Source: Comamonas sp.
Lineage (GTDB): Bacteria > Pseudomonadota > Gammaproteobacteria > Burkholderiales > Burkholderiaceae_C
Length of the DNA: 45,037 nt
Direction: 5' to 3'
NCBI RefSeq assembly: GCF_009360615.1
Contig: NZ_SPEY01000108.1
Coordinates: 1 to 45,037, forward strand
Shown: in pieces, positions 31,213 through 39,472 of the stretch
Layout of the letters: each line of letters starts with the position of its first letter
Position numbering within the stretch: the first letter of the stretch is position 1
Translations under genes and position numbers: made by a program
The notes under the pieces: generated by a model
What the model was told of the DNA's origin: nothing
Databases searched by the model: none
Seen by the model: the letters and a program-made list of their open reading frames with translations, nothing else

Positions 31213-33537
31213 ATGAAACAGCCAACCCCTTTTTCGGGCATGGTGGCCGCAGCCACGCTCGCCAGTGTGCTGACCGCCTGCGGCGGCAGCGGTGATTCAG
31301 GCCTGGGTGTCATCGAGATACGCAGCCTGTCCAACCGGGCCGACATGATCAGCGACGGCAATGCCTATATTGAAATTGTGCTGCCCAAGGGCAGCCCGCC
31401 CGGTGCGCTGAAGGTGGCGCTCAATGGCACGGATGTCACCGCCCGGTTCGCCCAGCGCGCCAATGGCCGGATTCTGGGCCGGATCGAGGGATTGAGGGTG
31501 GGCGCCAACACCCTCACCGCCACGGCGGCCGGCAGCGCGAGGGCACGGCTGGACATCACCAACCATGGCCGGGGCGATCCCATCTTCGCCGGGCCGCAGA
31601 CCGCGCCGTGGATCTGCGCCACGCGCAATGGCGCGCAAGCCACCGTTTCGGTGCCCGGCACGGCACTTTCGGCGACCGTGACCACGCGCGTCAGCGGTCT
31701 CGATACCGATCCGGTGGATGTCCAGTGCAATACCAGGACCCAGTACACCTACTACTACATGCCCAAGGCCAGGCAAGGCAGCGCCTGCACGATGGGTCCG
31801 GCAGGCGCCACGCCCTGTCATGTGGCCTACGACCCATCGCAGCGCCCGGCCGACAGCGAGATCGCCGACTTCACCAACGACCGCGGAGATACGGTCAAGC
31901 ACCTGCTGCGCATGGAAACTGGCGTCATGGGCCGCGGCACCTACCAGATCCTGGCCTACCATGACCCCGCGCTTGCCTGGACGCCCTGGGAGCCGCAAAA
32001 GGGATGGAACGGCAAGGTGCTGTGGCGATTCGGCGCAGCCGCTTCCGGCAATCGCTTCCAGGAGCCGGCGGTCAACCTCCTCGACCAGTTCAGCGGCAGC
32101 CTGCCGTTCGACCCCAACGCGCTCGCGGCAGGCCACATGGTCGTGAAAGCCATGCTGACCAACCACCTGCACAACAACAACGAGTTGCTGGCCGCCGAGA
32201 ACATGATGCGCATCAAGGAGCACCTGATCGAGAACTACGGCGAAGTGCGCTACACCATGGGCGACGGCGACTCGGGTGGCTCCATGATGCAGACAGTGAT
32301 CGCCTCCGCCATGCCGGGTCTGCTGCAGGGCATACAGACGGGGCTGAGCTATCCCGATGCGGTGTCCACCTGGATGGAAACACGCGACTGCGGCCTGCTG
32401 TCCAACTACTACAGGACGGCCGCAGGACAGGCACTGAGCGACACCGCGAAGGCCGCCATCAATGGCCATCCGGCCAGCTACTGCGACAAATGGGTAGGGA
32501 GCTTCATCGCCCCCCAGAACCCCCGGCTGCCCGACAACTGCGGCGTGGGCTTTCCCGCCTCCATCGTCTACGACCCGCGCACACGCGGCCAGGGCGTGCG
32601 CTGCTCGATCCACGACATGCTGGTCCCGGTGTTCGGGACGTTCAAGGACACCGACGGCCACACCAAGCCGCAGCTGCCGTATGACAACACGGGCCTGCAG
32701 TACGGACTCAAGGCACTGCAGTCGGGCGCCATCGACGCGGAGGCTTTCGTGCAGCTCAACGAAGGCATCGGCAGCTACACCAACGACATGGACTGGACCG
32801 GCGGCACTGCGTCCAGGCCGGCAGCCCGCGAGCGGGCCGTGGCCAGCCTGCTGCCCAGGCTCTACAGCAGTGGCCTCACCAGCAACGGCAGGAACCTGTC
32901 CCAGGTGGCCATCATCGACCTGCGGCCCGAGGGCGGCAGCGACATCCACATGACCTGGCGCAGCCTGCAGCAACGCGCACGGCTGGATGCCGCCAACGGC
33001 CACCATGACAACCACGTGATCCGCGCCAGCAAGGGCATGATCCCGCTGCTGATCGCCCCTGCCATGCGACGCGAGGCCTTTGTCATGATGGACCGCTGGC
33101 TGACCGCCGTGGAGCGCGACACCACCGGCGCGGCGCTGGCACAGAAAGTGGTGCGCAACAGGCCTTCGGATGTCAGGGATGGATGCATCGCCGCGACGGG
33201 AGCCGTCCCTTCGGATCTCGACAAAGTCCTGGCCCTGGACGACCCAGCCTGTCCCCTCAAGCCGACCCTGTCGCCACGCCAGGTAGCCGGAGGTCCGCTC
33301 GCGGAGGACATCTACCAGTGCCAGCTCAAGCCCCTTTCGTTCACCAGCCCGGAGTACGCCGGCATCACCTTCAGCCCGGCACAGCAAAAGCGCCTTGCCG
33401 CAGTGTTTGCGGCAGGAGTGTGCGACTGGAGCCAGGCCGGAACGGGCCAGAGCCAGGAGGCGGCCTTCCTGACCGATTTCAGTGCCGGCCCGGCGGGCAC
33501 CAAGGCCGGGCCTGCGCCGGTCTCGCGCAACGATTGA
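31213..33537 (+). CDS. DUF6351 family lipoprotein (alpha/beta hydrolase-like)
   Basis: A 774-residue exported lipoprotein: signal MKQPTPFSGMVAAATLASVLTAC with C near 23, then CGGSGDSG. The N-terminal 100 residues look like an immunoglobulin-like beta domain (GVIEIRSLSNRADMISDGNAYIEI), followed by the large DUF6351 region. A nucleophile-elbow-like GDGDSGGSMM (about 352) suggests a serine hydrolase, and WDKWVGSFI-type and cysteine-rich segments resemble secreted esterases. The family's substrate is unknown, though related genes occur with polyester or steroid degradation. It is followed by a Crp/Fnr-type gene in the same direction. Confidence 0.82.
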   Translation: MKQPTPFSGMVAAATLASVLTACGGSGDSGLGVIEIRSLSNRADMISDGNAYIEIVLPKGSPPGALKVALNGTDVTARFAQRANGRILGRIEGLRVGANTLTATAAGSARARLDITNHGRGDPIFAGPQTAPWICATRNGAQATVSVPGTALSATVTTRVSGLDTDPVDVQCNTRTQYTYYYMPKARQGSACTMGPAGATPCHVAYDPSQRPADSEIADFTNDRGDTVKHLLRMETGVMGRGTYQILAYHDPALAWTPWEPQKGWNGKVLWRFGAAASGNRFQEPAVNLLDQFSGSLPFDPNALAAGHMVVKAMLTNHLHNNNELLAAENMMRIKEHLIENYGEVRYTMGDGDSGGSMMQTVIASAMPGLLQGIQTGLSYPDAVSTWMETRDCGLLSNYYRTAAGQALSDTAKAAINGHPASYCDKWVGSFIAPQNPRLPDNCGVGFPASIVYDPRTRGQGVRCSIHDMLVPVFGTFKDTDGHTKPQLPYDNTGLQYGLKALQSGAIDAEAFVQLNEGIGSYTNDMDWTGGTASRPAARERAVASLLPRLYSSGLTSNGRNLSQVAIIDLRPEGGSDIHMTWRSLQQRARLDAANGHHDNHVIRASKGMIPLLIAPAMRREAFVMMDRWLTAVERDTTGAALAQKVVRNRPSDVRDGCIAATGAVPSDLDKVLALDDPACPLKPTLSPRQVAGGPLAEDIYQCQLKPLSFTSPEYAGITFSPAQQKRLAAVFAAGVCDWSQAGTGQSQEAAFLTDFSAGPAGTKAGPAPVSRND

Positions 33538-33543
33538 GCTGCA

Positions 33544-33565
33544 CCCTGCGCGAAGTCCCGCAGGG
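33544..33565 (+). terminator. Hairpin after the DUF6351 gene
   Basis: CCCTGCG (33544-33550) pairs perfectly with CGCAGGG (33559-33565) a few bases after the stop. There is no T-tract, so this is only a possible terminator before the Crp/Fnr gene. Confidence 0.4.
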
Positions 33566-33651
33566 GTCCGGGGGCCGGTGATCAGGGTTTGCAGCGTGCC
33601 AATCCAGGCAATGAAGCAGCAGACTTTCATTGAAGATTTGCATCAAGCACC

Positions 33652-34344
33652 ATGCAGCCGCCCACGATCAACGCCGTCCTCAAGTCCGCGCCCTTTGCGC
33701 CCCACCTGAGCAGGGCCCACCTGCTCAGGTTGCGGCGGGAGGTGCTGTTGCGGCACATACCGGCCGGCGCCCCGCTTTGCCACAAGACGCACCGGGCCGG
33801 CCACTGGGCCGGCATCGTCCAGGGAGCGGTCAAGATCCATGCGCTGTCGCCTACCGGGCGCAGCACCACGCTGGCCACCTTTACCCCGGGTTGCTGGTTC
33901 GGCGAGGGCACACTGCTCAAGCACGAATGCTGGCCGTTCGACGCGACGGCGATCGAGGATACGCTGGTGGCACTGATGCCGGCCAGCACCTTTCACTGGC
34001 TGCTGGAGCGCAGCCTCGGCTTCAACCGCTTCCTGCTGGACCAGCTCAATGCGCGCCTGGGCCAGTTCATCGGCCGCTGCGAGCATGCGCGGCTGCACCA
34101 TTCCAGCCGCCATGTGGCGCACTGCATCTCGGAGCTGACCGATTCGAGGCTGTATCCGGACACCGGCAACCGGCACCTGGGCATGTCGCAGGAGGAGTTG
34201 GCCAGCCTGGCCGGCGTGTCGCGCCAGATCGTCAATCGCACCCTGGGAGAGCTGGAGGACATCGGAGCGGTCCGCGTCTCCTATGGGGCATTGACCCTGA
34301 TCGATCCGGAGGGACTGCGGCGCTTCAGCGAATCCTTCGAATGA
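33652..34344 (+). CDS. Crp/Fnr family transcriptional regulator (CRP-like helix)
   Basis: A 230-residue two-domain regulator: cyclic-nucleotide-binding-like beta-roll (about 25-125, GAVKIHALSPTGRSTTLATFTPGCWFGEGTLL) and a C-terminal winged helix. The recognition helix reads VSRQIVNRTLGELE, with the R-x-x-x-N-R pattern of a CRP-like branch, and not E-x-x-S-R as in FNR. No cysteine cluster for Fe-S is present at the N-terminus. It is co-oriented with DUF6351 (114 bases apart) and converges on the GGDEF gene, so it may control either. Ligand unknown. Confidence 0.88.
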   Translation: MQPPTINAVLKSAPFAPHLSRAHLLRLRREVLLRHIPAGAPLCHKTHRAGHWAGIVQGAVKIHALSPTGRSTTLATFTPGCWFGEGTLLKHECWPFDATAIEDTLVALMPASTFHWLLERSLGFNRFLLDQLNARLGQFIGRCEHARLHHSSRHVAHCISELTDSRLYPDTGNRHLGMSQEELASLAGVSRQIVNRTLGELEDIGAVRVSYGALTLIDPEGLRRFSESFE

Positions 34345-34360
34345 GGCGCGGCCCCGGCGC

Positions 34361-36622
34361 TCATGCGGCCTCCAGCACCTCGACGCGGTTGCGGCCCTTG
34401 CGCTTGGCCGCATAGCAGGCCATGTCGGCCGAGCGCAGCGCGCTGCTGACCGTGTGCTGGCGGGCATCGAGCACCACCATGCCGACGCTGGCGCCCATCA
34501 GGTAGCGCTGGCCCTCGTGCGCGCCTTCCCAGTCCTGCACGGCCATGCACAGGCTCTGCGCCAGCAGCATGCCCTGCTCGGCCGGGACGCCGGCCAGCAG
34601 CACGGCGAACTCGTCGCCGCCCAGGCGCGCCACCCAGCCCAAGGGCCGCACCACGCTGTCGATCAGCCGGGCCATGTGGCACAGCACCTCGTCGCCGGCC
34701 GCATGGCCTCCCTGCTGGTTGACGTGGGCGAAGTGGTCCAGGTCCAGGAACAGGATCACGCCATGGTGCGGCATGGGAGAAATGGCGACTTCGACCGCGG
34801 CCGTGGCCACGGCAGCAACCTCGGCGTCGGCTTGCGAGGAGGAGGCCTCTTCCTGCAGCGCCTCGGCGGGCAGGCGCTGGGCGGCGCTGCATTCCTGCAG
34901 CCATTCATGCAGGCGCATGGCAAAGGCCTCGCGGTTGGGCAGCAGGGTCAGCGGATCGTGCATGGCCTTCCAGCCCGGCTGCTCGCGCACCAGGCGCTGC
35001 ATGGTCACGTCCTCGACCACCCAGACCAGGGTGGGATCGGCCGGCACCACGGCGCGTGGCTCCAGGCCGCGCTGCAGGCGCTGCAGGCTCTGGCCGTGCA
35101 GGCGCACCCAGATGGGGCGGCCGTCCTTGCGGACAAAGCACTGCTCGCTGTCGAACTGGCCGTACATGTCCAGGTCCTTGCGCACACGCTCCAGCAACTG
35201 TGCGTGCGCAGCGTCGGAGGCGCACAGCTGGCGTATCGCCTGCCCCTGCAGTTCGCGCGGCGGATATCCCAGCATGCGCGCGGCCTGCAGGCCCACCAGC
35301 TCCAGATGCGCCGCATGCGTGACCACCAGGCCCACGGGCGCGTAGTCCATCAGCGTTTGCAGCTGCAGTTGCAGCCGGCCGACCTCGTGGGCCTGGTCCT
35401 GGCCCATCTGGCCCAGGCGGTGCAGGGCCTGCCACAGCGTGGAAGCCTCTCCCCAGGCATGGGTCCAGGGCATGCGCCAGCCGCCTTCCTCGGCATGGCC
35501 TGGCGCCGGCTCCGGCGCGGGATCGGGCTCTTCGGCCATCAGCCGCCCCTGGCTCGCCAGCCATTGGCGTGCACTGCGATGCAAGGCGGCCATGGGTTCG
35601 GTAACCAGGATCAGCAGCAGCACCAGCAGCGCCGTGACCCCCGCGACGGCTGCCAGCAGCCACCAGAGCACGCGCGGCGCCAGGCTGGGCGCAATGGCTT
35701 CCTCGGGGGTGATCCTGACCACCAGCCACTGCGGCAGCGGCATGCCGGCCGTCGTCACCAGGTAGCCGGCGCGGCGCTGGGTATCGGGGCCCACCTGCAG
35801 GCCGCCGGCGGAAGGGTCCTGCAACCAGTCCGCGCCCAGGCCGGGCTCGGCCTCGGCGCGCGCCGTCCAGCGCGACGGATCGGAGTGGGCCAGGATCTGC
35901 CCGTCGCGCTGCATGACCAGCAGCCGCCCTGCGGAGCGCGAAGGGTCGATGCCGGGCGGCAGCAGCGCCTGGCCGGACATGCGCACGCCCGCCGAAAGCA
36001 CGCCGCTGACCGTGCCGTTGCCGGCGCGCAGCGGCACGGCGTACAGCAACTCCATCATTGCGGGATCGGCCCCCTTGCGGACCATGGTGGAGACCACGGG
36101 CTTGCCATCGGCCAGGCTGCGCCGCATCACGTCGCGCACGCCTTCGTCCAGATCGACCAGGGGTTCGGAGCGGCCGCCGCGCAGGCTCAATTGCAGTTGC
36201 CCACGCGCATCGGCCAGCTGCAATGTGTCGAACAGCCGCACGGATGCGTCTCCGCGCAGCATCTCGCCCATCAGGCGGCTGGGGTCGCCGCCCCGGTCGG
36301 CCATGCCCTGGGCCAGCACCCACAGCAGGCGCTGCTGCTGCTCCAGCCGCGAGGCCAGCATGCGCGCCACGGTATCGACCTCGTCGGCCTGCCGGGCCAT
36401 GGCGCGCTCCAGCGTCTGCTGGCGCATGCTGTGCGATACCCACCAGGCACTGCCCAGGCCCACCACAAGCACGGCCGCGGCGGCCAGCGCCAGCACCGTG
36501 CAGCGCATGGCGCCCCAGCCTGTGGACGCGCGCGGCCACGAGGGCGAGTCCGGCACCTGCGGAGCATCCTGGGATGCCAGCAGCGCCTGGAAAAAGGGGG
36601 ATCGACGGGCGTCCAGTGACAT
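34361..36622 (-). CDS. Membrane diguanylate cyclase with periplasmic sensor, PAS and GGDEF
   Basis: A 753-residue protein. It has one membrane helix (about 38-60), a periplasmic sensor of about 250 residues (Cache-like), a second helix (about 315-337), a linker, a PAS-like domain (LMDYAPVGLVVTHAAHLELVGLQAARMLGYPP), and a GGDEF domain with LDLDHFAHVNQQGGHAAGDEVL and RLGGDEF at about 666-672. It should make cyclic di-GMP at the inner membrane. The usual RxxD inhibitory site five residues before the motif is absent (RPLGWVARLGGDEF), so product inhibition is probably weak. The start at 36622 opens the conserved region; the frame runs open to 36724. It lies downstream of an FNR-like gene in the same orientation. 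Confidence 0.9.
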   Translation of the reverse strand: MSLDARRSPFFQALLASQDAPQVPDSPSWPRASTGWGAMRCTVLALAAAAVLVVGLGSAWWVSHSMRQQTLERAMARQADEVDTVARMLASRLEQQQRLLWVLAQGMADRGGDPSRLMGEMLRGDASVRLFDTLQLADARGQLQLSLRGGRSEPLVDLDEGVRDVMRRSLADGKPVVSTMVRKGADPAMMELLYAVPLRAGNGTVSGVLSAGVRMSGQALLPPGIDPSRSAGRLLVMQRDGQILAHSDPSRWTARAEAEPGLGADWLQDPSAGGLQVGPDTQRRAGYLVTTAGMPLPQWLVVRITPEEAIAPSLAPRVLWWLLAAVAGVTALLVLLLILVTEPMAALHRSARQWLASQGRLMAEEPDPAPEPAPGHAEEGGWRMPWTHAWGEASTLWQALHRLGQMGQDQAHEVGRLQLQLQTLMDYAPVGLVVTHAAHLELVGLQAARMLGYPPRELQGQAIRQLCASDAAHAQLLERVRKDLDMYGQFDSEQCFVRKDGRPIWVRLHGQSLQRLQRGLEPRAVVPADPTLVWVVEDVTMQRLVREQPGWKAMHDPLTLLPNREAFAMRLHEWLQECSAAQRLPAEALQEEASSSQADAEVAAVATAAVEVAISPMPHHGVILFLDLDHFAHVNQQGGHAAGDEVLCHMARLIDSVVRPLGWVARLGGDEFAVLLAGVPAEQGMLLAQSLCMAVQDWEGAHEGQRYLMGASVGMVVLDARQHTVSSALRSADMACYAAKRKGRNRVEVLEAA

Positions 36623-36742
36623 GACGCCCTCAATATATGCAGACCCGAAAGCCGTCCCACTGGGTGGAACCCGCGAACCAGTGGATACCCCGCCCCGCAA
36701 GTCCCGGCGCTTGCAGGCCGGCACCCGTCAGCGGCGTGGGAA

Positions 36743-37378
36743 TCAGCCTACCGCCAGCACCTCGAGCGCCGCAGGCTTGGGCAGATCGATGACATTGCCC
36801 CGGCCCGCGATGAGTCCATGTTCACGCAACTGGCGCAGCACGCGCGAGAAGGTCTCGGGCGCAATGCCGAGCTGGGCGGCGATCAGCCGCTTGCGCAGGT
36901 GCAGCGTCACGCGCAGGCCGCCCGCCTCGTGCGGCATGGCATGGCGCAGCAGCCACTGTGCGCAGCGTGCCTCGGCATCCTTGGACAGGCGGCTCACGGC
37001 CAGCTCGGTCTGGGCGCAGTAGGCCTGGGCCATGTCCTGCAGCAGTTGCTGGGCGGGAGACGGCAGTTGCGAGACGGCCTGCAGGAAGTCGGCCTGGGGC
37101 AACTGCTGCACGCGGACATCGCTGTCGGCCAGCATGTCCAGGCTGCTGCCGCGCCGCTGCAGCACAAAGGCCGCATCCAGCCAGGCCGGCCCCTCCACCA
37201 CACCCAGCTGGTGGCGCATCTGCCCACCCTGGCCTATGCCCAGGAGCACGCGACCGCGTTCCAGATACATCACCGTATCCGGCGACTGCCGACGCAGCCT
37301 GAGCCAGGTACCCGCGGCCAACACCTGGGCGGAACCCGGCGCGAAGGCGAAAGCTTGCAAGGAAGACAGGGCGAACAT
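36743..37378 (-). CDS. Crp/Fnr family regulator, FNR/DNR-like DNA-binding helix
   Basis: A 211-residue regulator with an effector beta-roll (about 15-110) and a winged helix. The recognition helix is GIAPETFSRVLRQLREHG, whose E-x-x-S-R matches FNR/ANR/DNR proteins that read TTGA-N6-TCAA. It has no N-terminal cysteine cluster (cysteines only at AYCAQ and ARCAQW), so it is not a Fe-S oxygen sensor; a heme/NO sensor like DNR is possible. A perfect TTGA-N6-TCAA site lies 36-49 bases before its ATG. It is 120 bases upstream of the diguanylate cyclase and divergent from the EAL-GGDEF gene, suggesting that it controls both. Confidence 0.88.
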   Translation of the reverse strand: MFALSSLQAFAFAPGSAQVLAAGTWLRLRRQSPDTVMYLERGRVLLGIGQGGQMRHQLGVVEGPAWLDAAFVLQRRGSSLDMLADSDVRVQQLPQADFLQAVSQLPSPAQQLLQDMAQAYCAQTELAVSRLSKDAEARCAQWLLRHAMPHEAGGLRVTLHLRKRLIAAQLGIAPETFSRVLRQLREHGLIAGRGNVIDLPKPAALEVLAVG

Positions 37379-37413
37379 GCACGCAACTTTGCCGGCTTTG
37401 CAGCCGCCGCGTT

Positions 37414-37427
37414 TTGAGCCACGTCAA
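37414..37427. promoter_or_regulatory. FNR-type site TTGA-N6-TCAA
   Basis: TTGAGCCACGTCAA, a perfect half-site pair of the FNR/ANR/DNR type, lies between the divergent FNR-like gene (start 37378) and the EAL-GGDEF gene (start 37519). A regulator with a matching recognition helix is encoded adjacent, so autoregulation and shared control are likely. Confidence 0.6.
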
Positions 37428-37518
37428 TCGGCCGCCAGCACGCACGCCGACAGGCGGCATACTTGTCACAAATATGTCACCAATGAAACGTAATGTATCC
37501 AACTGAAAAGTTGAGCCC

Positions 37519-39402
37519 ATGATCGATCCCCAGATGCTCGCCAGCCTGCCCGCTGCGGCGGCCGTGCTGTCGGCCGCAGTGCGGTCCGGTGCAGGCCCCG
37601 TGGCACAGCTCATGCGCGCGGGCGGCCTGTACTGCGTCTTCCAGCCGCTGGCCGACTTGCGCAGCGGCAGCATCTATGCGCATGAGGCGCTGATCCGCGG
37701 CCCCCGGGGCATGCCGTTGCACACGCCCGACGCCTTGCTCAAGGGCGCTGCGGCCGAGGGCATTCTTCGGGAATTCGAGCTGCTGGCGGTCTGCGTGGCG
37801 CTGCAGGACTGGGGCCGCCAGGGCGCGCCGGGCCGGCTGTTCGTCAACCTCAGCGCCCAGGCGCTGGTGCAGGCCGTGGGCGTCTGCGGCCCCGGCATGG
37901 TCGGGGACACGGTGCGCGGCTTCGGCGTGCAGGCGCGGTCCCTGGTGGTGGAGATCACCGAGCACGACCATGTGACCGACATGCCCGCCGTCTGCGCCGC
38001 CGTCAAGGCCGTGCACGCCACGGGCGCGCGCCTGGCGCTCGACGACTTTGGCGACGGCCGCTCCAGCCTGCGCCTGTGGTCCGAGGCCAAGCCGGACTTC
38101 GTCAAGATCGACAAGTACTTCATCCACCAGATCGAGCAGCGCCCGGCCACGCTGCAGCTGCTGCAGGCCATCAAGGGCATTGCCGAGGTCTTCGGAACCA
38201 CGCTGATCGCCGAAGGCATAGAGACCGAGGACGAGCTGCGCACCCTGCGCGACCTGGGCATTGCGTACGGCCAGGGATGGCTGCTGGGCCGGCCCGCCGA
38301 AGCCGCCCAGCCGCAGATCAGCCCGCAGGCGCTGAGCGTGGCGCAGGACCCGCGCGTGGCCGTGCTGCCCCACCAGGGCCACAGCGCCCGCCCGGGCGTG
38401 CTGCGCAACCTGATGGTGATGCAGGCGCCCTGCGTGGCACCGGCGGCCAGCAACGACGAGGTGGCCGAGCTGTTCCAGGCCGGGCAGCAGCTGCACGCCA
38501 TTGCCGTCGTGGAGGCCGGCCGGCCGCTGGCCCTCATCAACCGCCAGCAGTTCATGAACCACTACGCCACGCTGTACTTCCGTGAAGTCCACGGACGCAA
38601 GCCCTGCCTGGCCTTTGCCAACGTGCAGCCGCGCATCGTGGAGCTGGACTGCGATGTGGACCAGCTCGTCGGCATCCTGACCTCGCAGGACCAGCGCTAC
38701 CTGAGCGACGGCTTCATCGTCACCGACAACGGCCGCTATGTGGGCCTGGGCACGGGCGAGCAGCTGGTGCGCCGCGTGACCGAGGCCCGCATCGAGGCCG
38801 CGCGCCACGCCAACCCGCTGACCTTCCTGCCCGGCAACATCCCCATCAGCCTGCACATGCAGCGCCTGCTGGACAGCGGCGCCGGCTTCGTGGCCTGCTA
38901 CGCCGACCTCAACCACTTCAAGCCCTTCAACGACCACTACGGCTACTGGCGCGGCGACCAGATGATCCGCCTGGTGGCGCGGCTGGCCGTGGCGCACTGC
39001 GACGCGCGGCGCGACTTCGTGGGCCATGTGGGCGGGGACGACTTCATGCTGCTGCTGCAAAGCGAGGACTGGCAGCAGCGCTGCGAGGACATCGTCGGCG
39101 CCTTCGCAGGCGAGGCGCGCCAGCTGTTCGACGACCAGGCGCGCGAGGCCGGCGGCATCTGGGCCGAGGACCGCCACGGCATCCGGCGATTCTTTGCCTG
39201 CACCACGCTGTCCATCGGCGTGGTGCGCGTCGCGCCGGGCAGCCTGCTGGCACCCGAGGACATCGCCAACCTCGCGGCCCTGGCCAAGCAGCAGGCCAAG
39301 GCGCAAAGCCTGCCGGGGCGCGGCGCCATCGCGCTGCACACGCCGCACGATGAAGCGCGGCATCCGGCCCTGCACGGCACCGCAGCGGCCTGGCCTGCCT
39401 GA
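37519..39402 (+). CDS. Cytoplasmic EAL-CBS-GGDEF cyclic-di-GMP enzyme
   Basis: A 627-residue soluble protein: EAL domain (about 30-270), a CBS-like pair (about 290-420), and a GGDEF domain (about 440-610). The EAL active site looks complete: EALIRG (55), FVNLS, EITEHD, LDDFGDGRSSL, KIDKYF, AEGIETEDE and GQGWLLGRP; it should hydrolyse cyclic di-GMP. The GGDEF signature is GGDDF (about 505-509) with DLNHFKPFNDHYGYWRGDQ, a tolerated variant, so cyclase activity or GTP-dependent activation of EAL are both possible. CBS domains may bind adenine nucleotides. No strong Shine-Dalgarno site is seen. An FNR-type site is about 92 bases upstream. Confidence 0.9.
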   Translation: MIDPQMLASLPAAAAVLSAAVRSGAGPVAQLMRAGGLYCVFQPLADLRSGSIYAHEALIRGPRGMPLHTPDALLKGAAAEGILREFELLAVCVALQDWGRQGAPGRLFVNLSAQALVQAVGVCGPGMVGDTVRGFGVQARSLVVEITEHDHVTDMPAVCAAVKAVHATGARLALDDFGDGRSSLRLWSEAKPDFVKIDKYFIHQIEQRPATLQLLQAIKGIAEVFGTTLIAEGIETEDELRTLRDLGIAYGQGWLLGRPAEAAQPQISPQALSVAQDPRVAVLPHQGHSARPGVLRNLMVMQAPCVAPAASNDEVAELFQAGQQLHAIAVVEAGRPLALINRQQFMNHYATLYFREVHGRKPCLAFANVQPRIVELDCDVDQLVGILTSQDQRYLSDGFIVTDNGRYVGLGTGEQLVRRVTEARIEAARHANPLTFLPGNIPISLHMQRLLDSGAGFVACYADLNHFKPFNDHYGYWRGDQMIRLVARLAVAHCDARRDFVGHVGGDDFMLLLQSEDWQQRCEDIVGAFAGEARQLFDDQAREAGGIWAEDRHGIRRFFACTTLSIGVVRVAPGSLLAPEDIANLAALAKQQAKAQSLPGRGAIALHTPHDEARHPALHGTAAAWPA

Positions 39403-39410
39403 AACAAGAA

Positions 39411-39438
39411 GCCCGCAGGCTCTTGCGAGACTGCGGGC
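39411..39438 (-). terminator. Terminator of puuD (and perhaps the EAL-GGDEF gene)
   Basis: GCCCGCAG (39411-39418) pairs with CTGCGGGC (39431-39438); on the minus strand the stem is followed by TTCTTGTTTC. It lies 35 bases after the puuD stop and 9 bases after the EAL-GGDEF stop, serving the converging genes. Confidence 0.7.
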
Positions 39439-39472
39439 GGGTGGCTGGCAGCGCATGGGCGCGGCAGGATGA

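Noticed and set aside
31297..33630. 777-codon open frame on the minus strand
   Set aside because: Antisense shadow of the DUF6351 gene in high-GC DNA; no signature, and the plus-strand protein has a signal peptide and family motifs.
34454..36619. 721-codon open frame on the plus strand
   Set aside because: Antisense of the GGDEF gene, rich in His/Gln/Ala/Arg as expected of a shadow frame.
37477..39456. 659-codon open frame on the minus strand
   Set aside because: Antisense of the EAL-GGDEF gene, whose catalytic motifs are clear on the plus strand.
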